DNA from: Woeseiaceae bacterium
Lineage (GTDB): Bacteria > Pseudomonadota > Gammaproteobacteria > Steroidobacterales > Woeseiaceae
Direction of reading: 5' to 3'
Assembly: GCA_028822065.1 (NCBI GenBank)
Contig: JAPKEL010000009.1
Span: 1-59,079 of the forward strand
DNA length: 59,079 bases
A program made the translations under genes and the position numbers. Position 1 is the first letter of the stretch. The number at the start of each line of letters is the position of its first letter. Shown here one piece after another: positions 18,670 through 28,354 of the stretch. The notes under the pieces are model-generated. The model did not search any database. It was not told the DNA's origin and saw nothing but the letters and a program-made list of their open reading frames with translations.

Positions 18670-19167
18670 ATGTCTTTTGATGCAATCCAAGTTGGCCAGA
18701 GCCTGCACAAGGAACAGTCCATATTAAGTGGTTTTTATGGAGCTATAATTACGGCAGTAATCATAAATATTATCTGGGTATATATATCGATGTTTTTTGA
18801 TCGTTTTTTTCCTTGGCTCTCTATTGTTCAAGGCATATTGATTGGTAAGTCGATTAAGAAATACGGCCTTGGGTTAGATTGGTATTTGCCAGCATTGGCC
18901 GCGATATTAACTATTATCGCTTCAGTAACTGGCAGTTTCTTGAGCGCATTATATTTAACCGGACGAGAATTTAATACTGGCGCAATGATGCTTATTGATG
19001 AAATATCATGGCATACTTTAAAAACATTTATGGTTAATGAGTTTGCAATTGTTGGGTGTATATATGCAATATTTGCTGCTGCGCTTGCCGCTTATTATGC
19101 AAAAAGACAGCTTAGCAGAGATCAATCTATTGCCTTTCGTAAATATCGAGAAAGCATAAAACTATAA
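18670..19167 (+). CDS. Small membrane protein of unknown function
   Basis: I do not recognise this 165-residue protein. It has four probable membrane helices: about residues 22-42, 44-62, 71-95 and 121-145. A conserved-looking amphipathic N-terminus precedes helix 1 and a basic tail (YAKRQLSRDQ ... KYRESIKL) follows helix 4, suggesting both ends lie in the cytoplasm. It begins 12 bases after the sulfatase stop and ends 15 bases before the DsbA-like gene, so it is part of the same run. Composition resembles its neighbours. Confidence 0.6.
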   Translation: MSFDAIQVGQSLHKEQSILSGFYGAIITAVIINIIWVYISMFFDRFFPWLSIVQGILIGKSIKKYGLGLDWYLPALAAILTIIASVTGSFLSALYLTGREFNTGAMMLIDEISWHTLKTFMVNEFAIVGCIYAIFAAALAAYYAKRQLSRDQSIAFRKYRESIKL

Positions 19168-19182
19168 TTCAAAGGAGTTTTT

Positions 19183-19758
19183 TTGAAAAAATCAGTGGAA
19201 TTTTTTTTTGATTACGCCAGCCCTTATTCTTATTTAGCTGATTATCAACTATCCTCATTTCGTAATATCGAAATAATATATCGGCCTATGTTGCTTGGCG
19301 CTGTGATGCAAGCCACAAATAATAAGCCACCAGGTACTATTCCTTCGAAAGGTAATTATATAGCGAAAGATTTAAAGTTATGGTCCCAGCATTATGGTAT
19401 CCCATTTAGGATGAATTCTATTTTTCCACAAAATACACTCAAAGCTCTGAGATTAGCGATTGTTTGCCAACAAGACAATTGTTTCCAAGTGATTCATCAA
19501 GCATTATTTGAGGCAATGTTTGTGCATAATTTAGATTTAAGTGATGTAGATATATTAAAAAATTTAATCAATCAACAGCAGCTTAATTCAGATCAATTAA
19601 TTGAAAAATTATCTGAGAATACAATTAAAGATGAATTAAAAAGAAATACAAATGAAGCAATTTCTCGTGGCGCATTTGGTGCGCCAACATTTTTTATTAA
19701 TGATGAAATGTTCTTTGGCAATGATCGTTTAGATTTTATAAAGGCAAAATTATTATAG
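19183..19758 (+). CDS. DsbA-fold protein, 2-hydroxychromene-2-carboxylate isomerase type
   Basis: A 191-residue thioredoxin-fold protein of the GST-kappa/HCCA-isomerase group. The N-terminal FFFDYASPYSYLADYQ is the family signature, in which Ser replaces the thiol pair of true DsbA. The later GAFGAPTFFINDEMFFGNDRLDFI is the cis-Pro loop and C-terminal motif (residues ~163-187). HCCA isomerases act with glutathione in aromatic degradation. Being last in a run with a ring-opening dioxygenase fits aromatic-compound metabolism, but no naphthalene-type pathway genes are present. Translation starts at TTG (19183) with AAAGGAG just upstream. Its stop directly abuts the stop of the convergent xth gene. 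Confidence 0.78.
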   Translation: MKKSVEFFFDYASPYSYLADYQLSSFRNIEIIYRPMLLGAVMQATNNKPPGTIPSKGNYIAKDLKLWSQHYGIPFRMNSIFPQNTLKALRLAIVCQQDNCFQVIHQALFEAMFVHNLDLSDVDILKNLINQQQLNSDQLIEKLSENTIKDELKRNTNEAISRGAFGAPTFFINDEMFFGNDRLDFIKAKLL

Positions 19759-20529
19759 TTATTGATTATCAAATTCAGCAATAACTGGAGTATGATCTGA
19801 GGGGCGCTCCCAAGTCCTTGGCTCTCTATCTATAGAACTGCCTATACATTTACTTGCCAGTATTTTAGTTGCTAGTATCAGATCAATGCGGACTCCAGCA
19901 TTCCTTCTAAAGCCAGCTGCACGATAATCCCACCAACTAAATAGTTTTTCAGCTTGTTCAAATCGACGAAACACATCACAAAAACCTAAATTAAAAATAT
20001 CAGATAATGCAGCCCTTTCTTTTGGACTACAAAGAACCTCTTCACCCCATTTTTCGGCATCATAAACATCTCGATCTTCAGGGGCAATATTAAAATCACC
20101 TAATATAATTATATTTTTATATTTTTCCTGTTCTATTTTGATGAATTTAATTAATGCTTTGAGCCAAGATAATTTATATATATATTTGTCAGAATCAACG
20201 CTTTGTCCGTTTGGTATATAAAGATTGATAATACGAACACCATTGATTGTTGTTGCAAGTATTCGTCTTTGGGGGTCATTATAACCTGGAAAGTCGGTGA
20301 TAATATCTTCGGGTATTTCTTTAGTAATTATAGCAACACCATTGTAAGTTTTTTGACCACTGCAAATAGCGTGATAACCAATTTCTTTAAAAGCCTCTAT
20401 AGGGAATGCTTCACTTAGTTGTTTTATTTCTTGAAGCGCCAATATATCTGGATTGGCTATATCCATCCATTCCAATACATGACCAATACGAACGTTTAGT
20501 GAATTGACATTCCAAGTGGCTATTTTCAT
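19759..20529 (-). CDS. xth: Exodeoxyribonuclease III
   Basis: A 256-residue AP endonuclease/3'-exonuclease of the Xth/ExoA family for base-excision repair. Key residues are Asn7 in IATWNVNSLN, the metal-binding Glu34 in LALQEIK, GDFNIAPEDRDVYD in the middle and the catalytic SDHTPVIAEF near the C-terminus. Its start overlaps the stop of prlC by 4 bases (ATGA type), so the two genes are translationally coupled. The convergent DsbA-like gene ends on the adjacent base, leaving no room for a shared terminator outside the coding sequence. Confidence 0.95.
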   Translation of the reverse strand: MKIATWNVNSLNVRIGHVLEWMDIANPDILALQEIKQLSEAFPIEAFKEIGYHAICSGQKTYNGVAIITKEIPEDIITDFPGYNDPQRRILATTINGVRIINLYIPNGQSVDSDKYIYKLSWLKALIKFIKIEQEKYKNIIILGDFNIAPEDRDVYDAEKWGEEVLCSPKERAALSDIFNLGFCDVFRRFEQAEKLFSWWDYRAAGFRRNAGVRIDLILATKILASKCIGSSIDREPRTWERPSDHTPVIAEFDNQ

Positions 20530-22550
20530 ATTGAGATTCCTGCTATACCACTTTGTTTTAATAGTGGTTCAAGAGATGGTTTTCGTCCTCGAAAGTTAAT
20601 AAATCCTTGCATGATATCTTTACTTCCACCTATCTCAAGAATTTCAGTTTTAAACTTGTTTGCTAATTCTTCATTGAGAATATAACTGTCTTCAAATGCT
20701 GAAAAAGCGTCTGCTGCGAGTACTTCAGCCCATTTGTAACTGTAATAGCCGGCGGCATAACCCCCAGAAAATATATGCGAAAAACTCATTGGAAAACGAT
20801 TATACTGAGGTGTTCTTATAAGTGTAATTTTCTGGCGAACCAATTCGAGTGTATCAAGAGTGTTGTTATTTTTTGCAATATCGTCACAAGCATGAATAGT
20901 AATATCATAAAGCGCAAATTCAATTTGTCTCAGCATTGCGAGACCTGCACCAAAATTTCGGCTTGCTTGTAATTTAGAAAATAAATCGTGAGGTAAGCTT
21001 TCTCCAGTTTCAAAGTGCTGAGAACAGTCCTTTAAAACTTCATAGTTCCAAGCGAAGTTTTCCATAAATTGGCTTGGTAGTTCAACTGCATCCCATGGCA
21101 CTCCGTTTATTCCAGAGATACTCGGTAAGTCTATTTTTGTTAATAGGTGGTGCAGCATATGACCAAATTCATGAAACCAAGTGACCACATCATCATGCGT
21201 TAGCAGTGAAATACCATTTTTATCTGGCGGGGTAAAATTACAAACTAAATAGCCAATTGGTAGAGATTTATTTCCATTAATATTTTTTCTAATAACACAT
21301 TCATCCATCCAGGCGCCACTTCTCTTACCGTTTCGGGCGAATAAATCAATATAAAAACCACCTATAATTTGATTTTGAGCATCCATTACCTCAATAAATT
21401 CAACACTATCATGCCATACAGAGACCATTGGTTTTTTTGTTAAAGAAACGCCATAGAGTCTATTCGCTACTTTAAACATACCTTTTTGTACATTTTCTTT
21501 AGGAAGATATTGTTTTAACTCCTCATCAGAGATCGAGTAATTTTTTTGTTTTATTTTTTCCAGATAATAGGAGGTATCCCAAGCTTCAAGGTTATGTTTG
21601 GCTGCTTTTTCTAACATAGCAAGCTCTCTTTTTGCGGTTGATCTTGTTTTGATGGCTAAATTATCCAAAAAAGAAGTAATTTCATCGGTTGAATTGGCCA
21701 TTTTTTTCGCTAGTGAGTATTCCGCAAAATTTTCATATCCAACTATATGAGCCAATTGATGTCTTAATGAAAGAATAGTTTTAATGTTTTCCTCATTATT
21801 CCATTGAGTATTTTCAGCTTGATCAGAGGCTCGAGTCGACCATGCTCTATAAAACTTTTCTCTAAGAGAGCGACTTTCAGCATGTGTCATTACACTATGA
21901 TAAGTCGGGTAATCAAGAATAAGTTTCCATCCAGATTGTTTATTTTTGAACCCTCTATTTTTTGCTTGCTCTAGAATTTCTTTTGAAATTCCCTTTAGTT
22001 CTTTTATATCTTCAATATTTAACGACCAGGCATCGGTTGAGTCTTGAACATTCTGACTAAAATTAGCTTCCGCAATACTTAAGCGCGTCTTCAGGTCTTT
22101 AAATTTTTGTTTTTTTGTTTTTGTAAGGTTCACCCCATTAAGAGCAAAGTTACGTAATTCTTGCTTTAGTAAACTAAATTTAGGATCTTTTTGGTCATCC
22201 AGATTGTCAATAATAGTTCTGTATGCTTTTTCAAGTTCTGTATTTTGTGATAATTCGGTACCATACTCGGTAAGTAAGGGTAAACAGGAATTAAAGGTAT
22301 TACGCCATTCAGGTTGATCGAGTACATTTTGAAGATGACTGATGGGTGAAAAGATGCGGCTTAATTCATGTTGCATCTCTTCAATAGGGTTAACAATGGA
22401 TGCAAAGGTTGTTTTTTTAGAACTAGCTAATAAATTATCAATAGCTGTACGTTGTTTTTTTACTAAACATTTAATATCCGATTGAGCTTTCTCAGCGGTT
22501 AAACTAGAGAAATCTGGCAGTGTGGATTGATAATTATTTGATTGTTTCAT
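20526..22550 (-). CDS. prlC: Oligopeptidase A (M3 metallopeptidase)
   Basis: A 674-residue zinc oligopeptidase that degrades signal-peptide fragments and other short peptides in the cytoplasm. The zinc motif is H460-EFGH464, with the third ligand Glu490 in AVELPSQFMENFAW, and the family's FTPP segment and GYAAGYYSYKWAE near the C-terminus are present. The length is close to the 680 residues of Escherichia coli PrlC. It is divergent from gor, with an 85-base promoter region between. The gene is followed by xth in a 4-base overlap. Confidence 0.93.
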   Translation of the reverse strand: MKQSNNYQSTLPDFSSLTAEKAQSDIKCLVKKQRTAIDNLLASSKKTTFASIVNPIEEMQHELSRIFSPISHLQNVLDQPEWRNTFNSCLPLLTEYGTELSQNTELEKAYRTIIDNLDDQKDPKFSLLKQELRNFALNGVNLTKTKKQKFKDLKTRLSIAEANFSQNVQDSTDAWSLNIEDIKELKGISKEILEQAKNRGFKNKQSGWKLILDYPTYHSVMTHAESRSLREKFYRAWSTRASDQAENTQWNNEENIKTILSLRHQLAHIVGYENFAEYSLAKKMANSTDEITSFLDNLAIKTRSTAKRELAMLEKAAKHNLEAWDTSYYLEKIKQKNYSISDEELKQYLPKENVQKGMFKVANRLYGVSLTKKPMVSVWHDSVEFIEVMDAQNQIIGGFYIDLFARNGKRSGAWMDECVIRKNINGNKSLPIGYLVCNFTPPDKNGISLLTHDDVVTWFHEFGHMLHHLLTKIDLPSISGINGVPWDAVELPSQFMENFAWNYEVLKDCSQHFETGESLPHDLFSKLQASRNFGAGLAMLRQIEFALYDITIHACDDIAKNNNTLDTLELVRQKITLIRTPQYNRFPMSFSHIFSGGYAAGYYSYKWAEVLAADAFSAFEDSYILNEELANKFKTEILEIGGSKDIMQGFINFRGRKPSLEPLLKQSGIAGISI

Positions 22551-22635
22551 TTTGGCGTATTATTTTTTATTAATTAGGTACTGGAATTTTAGCAAAGACT
22601 TTCTAAGCAAACACTAGAAACTTTAAGGAAAATGT

Positions 22636-23988
22636 GTGAATAATAATTTTGATTTAATTGTAGTTGGCGGTGGCAGTGGTGGTTTAGCTTGTGCGCAGCG
22701 TGCTGCCGAGTATGGAGCTTATGTTGCAGTCGTTGAGCAAGCCCCGCTTGGAGGAACTTGTGTGAATGTGGGCTGCGTGCCGAAAAAAATTATGTGGTAT
22801 GCAGCGCAGCATTCGTCACAAATAAATTTAGCCAGTGATTATGGGTTTGATGTGACGGTTCAATCACACAATTGGGCGCAACTTAAAAAACATAGAGACG
22901 CATACATTGAGCATTTAAATGATATCTATGAACGTAATTTAAAAAATAGAAAAGTGCATTTAATTAGAGGAAGCGCTAAATTCAAGAATACAACCACGAT
23001 TAGTGTTAATGGCATTGATTATTCTGCTGAAAGAATTGTCATTGCCTCAGGAGGACAACCTATTATACCTGAACTTGAAGGCAGTCATTTAGGTACAGAT
23101 TCAGATGGATTTTTTGCTTTAAAAGAGTGCCCTTCAAGAGTGGCAATTGTGGGAAGTGGTTATATTGCGGTTGAATTTGCAGGTTTATTATCGGCTTTAG
23201 GAGCTGAAGTTTCTTTATTGATTAGAAAAGAGTCATTATTACGCTCTTTTGATGACATGCTGAGTGAAAATTTAAAGACGGCACTTGCTCATCAAGGGGT
23301 AAAATTAATCGATAAAGTGATACCGTTTTCTTTGGAAAAACGAGACAATGATTGCTACTTGAACTCAGTCAATAAGAAACAATATGGACCATTCGATAAA
23401 ATCATTTGGGCAGTTGGAAGAAAACCAAATACAAGTGATTTAAATTTATCTTCCACTGCTGTTTTGACTGATCAAGATGACTTTATTCCAGTTGATAAAT
23501 ATCAGAAAACCAATATTGAGAATATTTTTGCTATTGGAGATGTTACTGGAAAAAATGCCCTTACACCGGTTGCTATAGCAGCAGGACGAAGACTTTCAGA
23601 TCGTTTATTTGGTAATATGCCAGGGAGATATTTAGAATATCACACAATTCCAACAGTAGTATTTAGTCATCCACCAATTGGAACAATTGGATTAACAGAG
23701 TTAGAAGCACGCGAAAAATATGGCGATAGAATCAAAATTTATACCTCATCTTTTACACCCATGCTTTATGCTCTTAGTGATCAAACAGATAAAGTACTTA
23801 CCAGTATGAAATTGGTTACCTTAGGCGAAGAGCAAAAAGTTATAGGTTGTCACATTATAGGTGATGGAGCAGATGAGATGCTTCAAGGGTTTGCTGTAGC
23901 AATTAGAAAGGGTGTGACCAAAAAAGATTTAGACGATACCATTGCGATTCATCCCACTAGCGCCGAAGAACTTGTGACGATGCGTTAA
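22636..23988 (+). CDS. gor: Glutathione-disulfide reductase
   Basis: A 450-residue flavoprotein disulfide reductase, the same length as Escherichia coli Gor. It has the FAD-binding GGGSGG at 11-16, the redox-active pair Cys42/Cys47 in [13 protein letters not shown], the NADPH-binding [11 protein letters not shown], and the C-terminal active-site [12 protein letters not shown] (His439, Glu444). It keeps reduced glutathione available in the cytoplasm. The start is GTG at 22636 with AAGGA upstream; the ATG four bases earlier is out of frame and stops at once. The last 32 bases overlap the convergent aroE gene. Confidence 0.93.
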   Translation: MNNNFDLIVVGGGSGGLACAQRAAEYGAYVAVVEQAPLGGTCVNVGCVPKKIMWYAAQHSSQINLASDYGFDVTVQSHNWAQLKKHRDAYIEHLNDIYERNLKNRKVHLIRGSAKFKNTTTISVNGIDYSAERIVIASGGQPIIPELEGSHLGTDSDGFFALKECPSRVAIVGSGYIAVEFAGLLSALGAEVSLLIRKESLLRSFDDMLSENLKTALAHQGVKLIDKVIPFSLEKRDNDCYLNSVNKKQYGPFDKIIWAVGRKPNTSDLNLSSTAVLTDQDDFIPVDKYQKTNIENIFAIGDVTGKNALTPVAIAAGRRLSDRLFGNMPGRYLEYHTIPTVVFSHPPIGTIGLTELEAREKYGDRIKIYTSSFTPMLYALSDQTDKVLTSMKLVTLGEEQKVIGCHIIGDGADEMLQGFAVAIRKGVTKKDLDDTIAIHPTSAEELVTMR

Positions 23989-24811
23989 TACCCAGTTGCT
24001 GAAGAAGTGAACTGGTATCGGGCTTGATTTGACGCCACAAATAATAAGATTCAGACGCTTGTTCGATTAGCATTCCCCATCCCTGGATAGCACATTGGGC
24101 ATTATTTTCCATACACCACTTCATGAAGGGGGTGGGGTCCATTTGATACGATAAATCATAGCAAACACTATGTTTTGAAATAATGAAGCTAGGAAAATCA
24201 ATCGTTTTAGAGGTTATTCCGATAGATGTGGCATTAATGATAATATCAAAAGTCTGCGTAGCATCTAATTCGTTAATACCAATACCATTTAGTAGTGGGT
24301 GTTGTTGAAATTGTGAAACAAGATTGATGGCTTTGGAGGAGTTACGATTGGCGACAGTCAAAGATGATGGGCTTCTTTCCAGCAATGGACTTATAATTCC
24401 ATGTGAAGCCCCCCCAGCACCTAATATTAGTACGTTTTTATTTTTTATTTTTTGATGGAAATTCTTCTCTAGGTCATTTATTAATCCAATACCATCTGTA
24501 TTGTCCCCAATAATTTTATTTTTATTGAATATGAGAGTGTTAATAGCACCTGCTCGTTCAGCTCGAGGATTAATCTCATCGACATATTCCATGACAGCCG
24601 TTTTATGAGGTAGAGTAATATTTAAGCCTTCGCCACCCTTATCTTGAAACTCATGAATGAAATTTTTTAACTCATGTTGCGTGATATGAAATGCTTTGTA
24701 ATTTATATCTTGTTTTAATTGCACAGCGAAAAATTTATGAATAGCTGGTGATTGTGTATGAGAAATTGGATCACCTATTACTCCATATTGCTTTTTTGCA
24801 ATTATATTCAT
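23957..24811 (-). CDS. aroE: Shikimate dehydrogenase
   Basis: A 284-residue NADP-dependent enzyme reducing 3-dehydroshikimate to shikimate in the aromatic amino-acid pathway. The substrate-binding [10 protein letters not shown], the catalytic Lys70 in NITLPHK and Asp106 in GDNTDG, and the NADP loop GAGGASHGI are all present. It is the last of a minus-strand series that includes hemB, hemF and tsaC, a grouping common in gammaproteobacteria. Its 3' end overlaps gor tail-to-tail by 32 bases, so each gene's final codons lie opposite the other's. Confidence 0.95.
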   Translation of the reverse strand: MNIIAKKQYGVIGDPISHTQSPAIHKFFAVQLKQDINYKAFHITQHELKNFIHEFQDKGGEGLNITLPHKTAVMEYVDEINPRAERAGAINTLIFNKNKIIGDNTDGIGLINDLEKNFHQKIKNKNVLILGAGGASHGIISPLLERSPSSLTVANRNSSKAINLVSQFQQHPLLNGIGINELDATQTFDIIINATSIGITSKTIDFPSFIISKHSVCYDLSYQMDPTPFMKWCMENNAQCAIQGWGMLIEQASESYYLWRQIKPDTSSLLQQLGINASSQVLRR

Positions 24812-24836
24812 CGAGATTGCCAGTCAATTATTATTT

Positions 24837-25844
24837 TTATGATCGTAACCAATGAGCTACATCTAGCGCATGATATGTCAGAATTGCAGAGGCACCCGCA
24901 CGTTTAATTGACATTATTGACTCCAGTGTACACTCCTTATAATCGAGGTATCCAGCATCTGAAGCAGATTTTAACATGGCATATTCACCGCTTACTTGAT
25001 AGGCAAATACAGGTATTGAGAATTTAGTTTGAACTTTACTGATGATATCCAAATAGGGTATTGCTGGTTTGACCATTACAATATCAGCACCCTCATTAAT
25101 ATCTAACTCCACTTCTCTTAGACTTTCAAGAGCATTGGCAGGATTCATTTGATAATTATATTTATTACCAGCAGCAAGGCTTGTTTTCGAGTTGACGGCA
25201 TCTCTAAAGGGGCCATAAAAAGAAGAGGCATATTTTGCTGCGTAAGAGAGTATTAAGGTGTTGTGAAAATTCTCTTTTTCTAATGCGCTTCTAATAGAGC
25301 CTATTCTGCCATCCATCATATCCGAAGGAGCAATAATATCTGCTCCAGCCTGAGCATGAGAAATTGCTTGTTTAGTTAGTATATTAACGGTGGCATCATT
25401 GAGGACATAATTATTTTCATCAATGATGCCGTCTTGACCATGAGTAGTATAGGGATCAAGGGCGACATCTGTAATAATTATTAATTCAGGAAATTCAGCT
25501 TTGAGTTTTGCGATACTTTTTTGAATTAATCCGTCTGGATTATATGCTTCTTCACCGGTTATGCTTTTTTTATGTTCTGCAATTACCGGAAATAAGGTTA
25601 TAGCTGGAATATTAAGTTTCAATAACTTTTCAGCAGTTTTTAAAATCCCATCAATGCTTTGGCGGTTAATTCCTGGCATAGATTCGATCGGTGTAGATTG
25701 ATTTTTACCGCTTAGCAGAAATACTGGATAAATTAGATCACTCGCACTCAAAGTCGTCTCTTCGACTAAACGTCTTAGCGCATCTGTTCGTCGCACTCTT
25801 CGCATGCGTGTTGATGGGAATGAAATTCCGTTTTGATTACTCAT
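24837..25844 (-). CDS. hemB: Porphobilinogen synthase (delta-aminolevulinate dehydratase)
   Basis: A 335-residue haem-pathway enzyme joining two 5-aminolevulinate molecules. The Schiff-base lysines lie in the regions around FYGPFRDAV and MVKPAIPYLD. The metal region reads TDVALDPYTTHGQDGI (from Asp126), in which the cysteines of the zinc-type enzyme are replaced by Ala/Asp/Asp, so this is the magnesium-dependent type also seen in Pseudomonas. It lies 25 bases upstream of aroE on the same strand. Together with hemF and hemH, it gives three haem genes in this window. Confidence 0.96.
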   Translation of the reverse strand: MSNQNGISFPSTRMRRVRRTDALRRLVEETTLSASDLIYPVFLLSGKNQSTPIESMPGINRQSIDGILKTAEKLLKLNIPAITLFPVIAEHKKSITGEEAYNPDGLIQKSIAKLKAEFPELIIITDVALDPYTTHGQDGIIDENNYVLNDATVNILTKQAISHAQAGADIIAPSDMMDGRIGSIRSALEKENFHNTLILSYAAKYASSFYGPFRDAVNSKTSLAAGNKYNYQMNPANALESLREVELDINEGADIVMVKPAIPYLDIISKVQTKFSIPVFAYQVSGEYAMLKSASDAGYLDYKECTLESIMSIKRAGASAILTYHALDVAHWLRS

Positions 25845-25922
25845 GTTAATTTTTAATCAGTAGTGTAATTAATTTTTTAGTATAGATATTTTACATTAAA
25901 TTACTAAATTTTAATGAGAAAT

Positions 25923-26843
25923 CTAAACAGTGCCTTTCATGGTATATCCTATAGCCTCGATTTCATGAATTAATTGACTTAGATTCGTTTTTGATAAGGA
26001 GGTTAGGGGAGGACGAACTCTACTCCAATTGGAATCGTTATGATAATGACCAACAATGGCTTTTAGTGCAGGAATCATCGGATATTTTTGTACTATGTGT
26101 CGGAATTCATCCAAGTTTTTTTGTTGAATACTTGCATCAGTGCTAAGCCAGTTTTTATAAAGCGTATAGATTGCATGAGGGTTGATATTTGCCGTGGCAG
26201 AAATGCAACCAGCCCCTCCATTTCGGAGTGTTTCTAAGAGAAATACTTCACTTCCTGCGAATATATTAAAATCGGGCCATCCTTGATTGAGCATTGCCAA
26301 AGTGTTATTCCAGTCTCCTGAGCTATCTTTTATTCCAGCGATGATTTTTGGGTAACTATTTTTTAGTCTTTCTATTAGATTTAAACTAATACTAACATTG
26401 GCAATCGGTGGAATATGGTAAAGATAGATTCTAAGACTATCATTATCAACTGTTTCAATTATCTTTGAATAACTGTTGAATAAACCATCATCACTTACAT
26501 CTTTATAATAAAATGGTGGCAGCATTAATACATTGAAACAGCCGAGCTTTACAGCATGTTGAGTGAGTTTAATCGTGTCCGTTAATGCACAGCATCCTAC
26601 GCCCGGCATGGTCTTTTTGGGGTCAATGCCTGCTTCAATGAGTGCGTCTAATATTTCTATTTTCTCATTTACGGATAATGAGTTGGCTTCACTGTTGGTT
26701 CCAAATACAGCCAGTCCAACACTTTGAGAAAGTAGCCATTGACATTGTTTTATTAAGAGTTCTTTATTAACACTGAGGTCACTATAGAAAGGGGTGATAA
26801 CAGGACTGTAGACACCACTTAGCTTAGATCTACCATCATTCAT
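25923..26843 (-). CDS. Dihydrodipicolinate-synthase-family aldolase/lyase
   Basis: A 306-residue TIM-barrel class I aldolase. The Schiff-base lysine is in IIAGIKDSSGDW and the catalytic Tyr is in IYLYHIPP. The G-T-N-S-E-A-N segment occupies the place of the GTTGE loop, so it is not a standard DapA; it is closer to N-acetylneuraminate-lyase-like or ketodeoxy-sugar-acid aldolase branches. It sits between hemF (13 bases) and hemB (79 bases) with no sugar-acid genes nearby, so its substrate is open. A true DapA elsewhere in the genome would be expected. Confidence 0.8.
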   Translation of the reverse strand: MNDGRSKLSGVYSPVITPFYSDLSVNKELLIKQCQWLLSQSVGLAVFGTNSEANSLSVNEKIEILDALIEAGIDPKKTMPGVGCCALTDTIKLTQHAVKLGCFNVLMLPPFYYKDVSDDGLFNSYSKIIETVDNDSLRIYLYHIPPIANVSISLNLIERLKNSYPKIIAGIKDSSGDWNNTLAMLNQGWPDFNIFAGSEVFLLETLRNGGAGCISATANINPHAIYTLYKNWLSTDASIQQKNLDEFRHIVQKYPMIPALKAIVGHYHNDSNWSRVRPPLTSLSKTNLSQLIHEIEAIGYTMKGTV

Positions 26844-26856
26844 ATACTATTCACTT

Positions 26857-27780
26857 TTATGTATTTTTAAGCCAGTCGGTTGGTTTTAAGTATTTTTTAT
26901 AAAGTAATTCTTCAGGTGAATTTGTTTCTGGCTTCCAGTTATATTCCCATCTCACTGTCGGTGGAAGTGACATTAATATTGATTCAGTTCTACCACCGGA
27001 TTGTAAACCAAATAGTGTACCTCTATCGAAAAGTAAGTTAAATTCTACATATCGTCCACGCCGATAAAGTTGGAAATTTCGTTCGCGCTCACCATAAGGA
27101 TGATCTTTATGAGCTTGAACGAGAGGTAAATAGGCAATTAAAAATTGATTACCGATAGCTTGAATAAAATTGAAAGATTCATCAAACCCAAGTTCATTAA
27201 AGTCATCAAAAAAAAGTCCACCTACACCACGTGTTTCATTTCTATGTTTTAAGAAAAAATACTCATCACACCATTTTTTAAAACGAGGATACAGATCGGC
27301 ACCAAATTTATTGCAAATATTATAAGCATTCTGATGCCATGAAATCACGTCTTCGTGAAATGGGTAGTATGGCGTTAAGTCAAAGCCACCACCAAACCAC
27401 CAAATGGAGTTACCTTTATTATCTTCTGCGATGAAAAATCTTAAATTAGCGTGTGTGGTTGGTATAAATGGATTCAAAGGATGGATAACCAACGATAAAC
27501 CCATGGCTTGATATTTCTTACCAGCAAGTTCAGGCCTTGCTTTGGTAGCAGTGGGGGGTAATTCATCACCATGAATATGAGAAAAGCTAACACCCGCTTG
27601 CTCAAATACAGATCCATTTTTTAAAATTCTACTTTCACCGCCACCACCTTCGGATCTATTCCACTTATCCGCCACAAAAATCTCTTTTCCATCAATTTCA
27701 TCAAGATTTTTTGTAATGGTAGATTGAAGACTTTGTAAATATTTTTTTACAAGTTTGATGGAATGAGTTTCAAGATTCAT
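26857..27780 (-). CDS. hemF: Oxygen-dependent coproporphyrinogen III oxidase
   Basis: A 307-residue aerobic haem-synthesis enzyme that decarboxylates coproporphyrinogen III. Family blocks include [30 protein letters not shown], the active-site [21 protein letters not shown] and [20 protein letters not shown] (residues ~247-266, read in pieces). It follows tsaC with a 2-base gap, the usual gammaproteobacterial order being tsaC-hemF-aroE. Use of the oxygen-dependent form indicates aerobic growth. Confidence 0.96.
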   Translation of the reverse strand: MNLETHSIKLVKKYLQSLQSTITKNLDEIDGKEIFVADKWNRSEGGGGESRILKNGSVFEQAGVSFSHIHGDELPPTATKARPELAGKKYQAMGLSLVIHPLNPFIPTTHANLRFFIAEDNKGNSIWWFGGGFDLTPYYPFHEDVISWHQNAYNICNKFGADLYPRFKKWCDEYFFLKHRNETRGVGGLFFDDFNELGFDESFNFIQAIGNQFLIAYLPLVQAHKDHPYGERERNFQLYRRGRYVEFNLLFDRGTLFGLQSGGRTESILMSLPPTVRWEYNWKPETNSPEELLYKKYLKPTDWLKNT

Positions 27781-27782
27781 AA

Positions 27783-28331
27783 TTATGGGCGTAAAATTTT
27801 TCCAGTTTTAAGTATTTTAATGGTTGATGCAGCAGTATTTTGAAAGCATTGACCAGGGACTATGTAGTCTACTATGCCATGAAAAATTCTGCGTAGTACG
27901 ATTGAATTTTTAGGCGGTTTTTTACCGGATACATTAGCACTAGTAGAAATTAGGGCTGACTTTGATTGCATACATAGTTCTCTGGCAATGGGATGTTTGA
28001 TTAATCGAACGGCTATGGTTGAATGCTTGCCGCTGACCCAATAAGGGGCATGATGATTTTTCTCAACTAACCATGTCGTATTTTTTTGGTCGTTAATAAT
28101 TGTTTTGATGTCAGCGGCACTGAGCTGAACCCATTTTATTATTTGTCTAAGATCAGATGCAATAATAATCAGCCCCATACTTGGATTACGATTTTTTATT
28201 TCAAGTATACGATATACTGCATTTGGATCGTCTGGTCGGCAGCCGAGCCCAAATACACCCTCGGTAGGATAAGCAATTACCCCTCCATCACGTATTATTC
28301 GACTTGCTTTTTTTATAGATTCAGACGGAAT
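27783..28331 (-). CDS. tsaC: Threonylcarbamoyl-AMP synthase, apparent non-canonical start
   Basis: Makes threonylcarbamoyl-AMP for the t6A37 tRNA modification. The YrdC fold is clear: [16 protein letters not shown] near the N-terminus, [12 protein letters not shown], and STSANVSG. An ATG at 28178 would give only 131 residues and lose the first strand and the [10 protein letters not shown] motif. The conserved frame continues upstream to a TAA at 28338-28340 with no ATG, GTG or TTG; ATT at 28331 or the preceding ATC are the only near-cognate codons placed to give the normal length (182 residues from ATT). I therefore annotate from ATT. topA ends 24 bases upstream, so translation may be coupled. 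The gene continues into hemF with a 2-base gap. Confidence 0.85.
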   Translation of the reverse strand: MPSESIKKASRIIRDGGVIAYPTEGVFGLGCRPDDPNAVYRILEIKNRNPSMGLIIIASDLRQIIKWVQLSAADIKTIINDQKNTTWLVEKNHHAPYWVSGKHSTIAVRLIKHPIARELCMQSKSALISTSANVSGKKPPKNSIVLRRIFHGIVDYIVPGQCFQNTAASTIKILKTGKILRP

Positions 28332-28354
28332 GATTCTTTACCAATAATTAAATT

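Noticed and set aside
23957-23988. gor/aroE overlap as evidence of a wrong gene end
   Set aside because: Both C-termini are family-typical ([12 protein letters not shown] for Gor; a normal-length AroE), so the 32-base tail-to-tail overlap is real.
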